Source of the DNA: JAFGCR01 sp964538225
GTDB lineage: Bacteria > Patescibacteriota > Gracilibacteria > UM-FILTER-43-11
Direction: 5' to 3'
DNA length: 40,216 nt
Assembly (NCBI GenBank): GCA_964538225.1
Contig: CAZIDW010000003.1
Location: 1 to 40,216 of the forward strand
Position numbers and translations under genes: made by a program. Positions 40,176 through 40,216 of this stretch are shown piece by piece (positions within the stretch are counted from its first letter, which is position 1; each line of letters starts with the position of its first letter). Below the pieces are notes generated by a model, which was not told where the DNA came from, did not search any database, and saw only the letters and a program-made list of their open reading frames with translations.

Positions 40176-40216
40176 AGAAACTCAAAATAAGCTGAGCTGA
40201 GGATCACCTCTGTTTT

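Noticed and set aside
40176..40184. UGA recoded as glycine (as in Gracilibacteria/Absconditabacteria)
   Set aside because: Several clear genes (for example purN and the zeta toxin) end with TGA in coupled overlaps, so TGA is a stop here.
1..40216. tRNA, rRNA or tmRNA genes
   Set aside because: No T-loop/anticodon-arm pattern or conserved rRNA segment was seen by eye on either strand; a covariance search would be decisive.

Overview
The window looks like a chromosomal segment of a bacterium from the Candidate Phyla Radiation (Patescibacteria, Parcubacteria-like). This placement is an inference. It rests on the mix of scattered single biosynthetic genes, an orphan cell-envelope set, many overlapping genes, very rare Shine-Dalgarno sequences and repeat-filled intergenic spaces; no rRNA or tRNA gene is present to confirm it. 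TGA is used as a normal stop. A run of ten N at 35028-35037 shows that the sequence is a scaffold with one internal gap. Layout: 133-1437 purD; 1493-2007 a small mobile-looking element carrying a DUF559 nuclease between inverted repeats; 2007-5381 a minus-strand [FeFe]-hydrogenase operon (ECF-S-like membrane protein, HydB, HydA); 5530-7562 surface-sugar genes; 7776-10121 a SecD with a parvulin isomerase inserted in its periplasmic domain; 10308-14406 RNase H, thioredoxin, HU and topoisomerase I; 14566-16245 a DUF3352-like membrane-anchored protein; 16325-18500 a CIRCE-controlled groES-groEL operon; 18515-19845 exported MsrAB and a small protein. From 19960 to 22686 lies an AT-rich island (methyltransferase-endonuclease fusion, zeta-type toxin with a small partner, one small opposite-strand gene) bounded by inverted copies of a roughly 47 bp repeat. 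Then come asnS, yjbQ, a cluster of small unknown genes, and a RelE-type toxin-antitoxin pair with a clear promoter and operator (26218-28043). A tightly overlapping minus-strand operon purN / BASS-like transporter / FemAB follows (28046-30482), then a self-contained small transcription unit (30687-31122), CofE with an O-antigen-ligase-like protein, HPF divergent from a PP2C-like/propeller protein, and RibBA. At 37176 a third copy of the 47 bp repeat opens another AT-rich segment with an Eco57I-type methylase that runs to the window end. How the genes work together: the core is ordinary housekeeping (protein export, folding, oxidative repair, translation hibernation, supercoiling) with hydrogen metabolism, partial purine and flavin synthesis and cell-wall building, interrupted by defence and toxin-antitoxin cargo. 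The most interesting layer is the repeat layer. It includes (1) an inverted repeat that brackets restriction/toxin cargo without any recombinase; (2) a 115 bp dispersed element that carries a promoter, a ribosome site and a start codon and sits in front of two unrelated genes; (3) foldback elements built of in-phase heptamers in at least eight intergenic sites, each site with its own heptamer sequence, plus one heptamer block inside the FemAB coding region; and (4) the DUF559 nuclease element with hairpin-rich ends.
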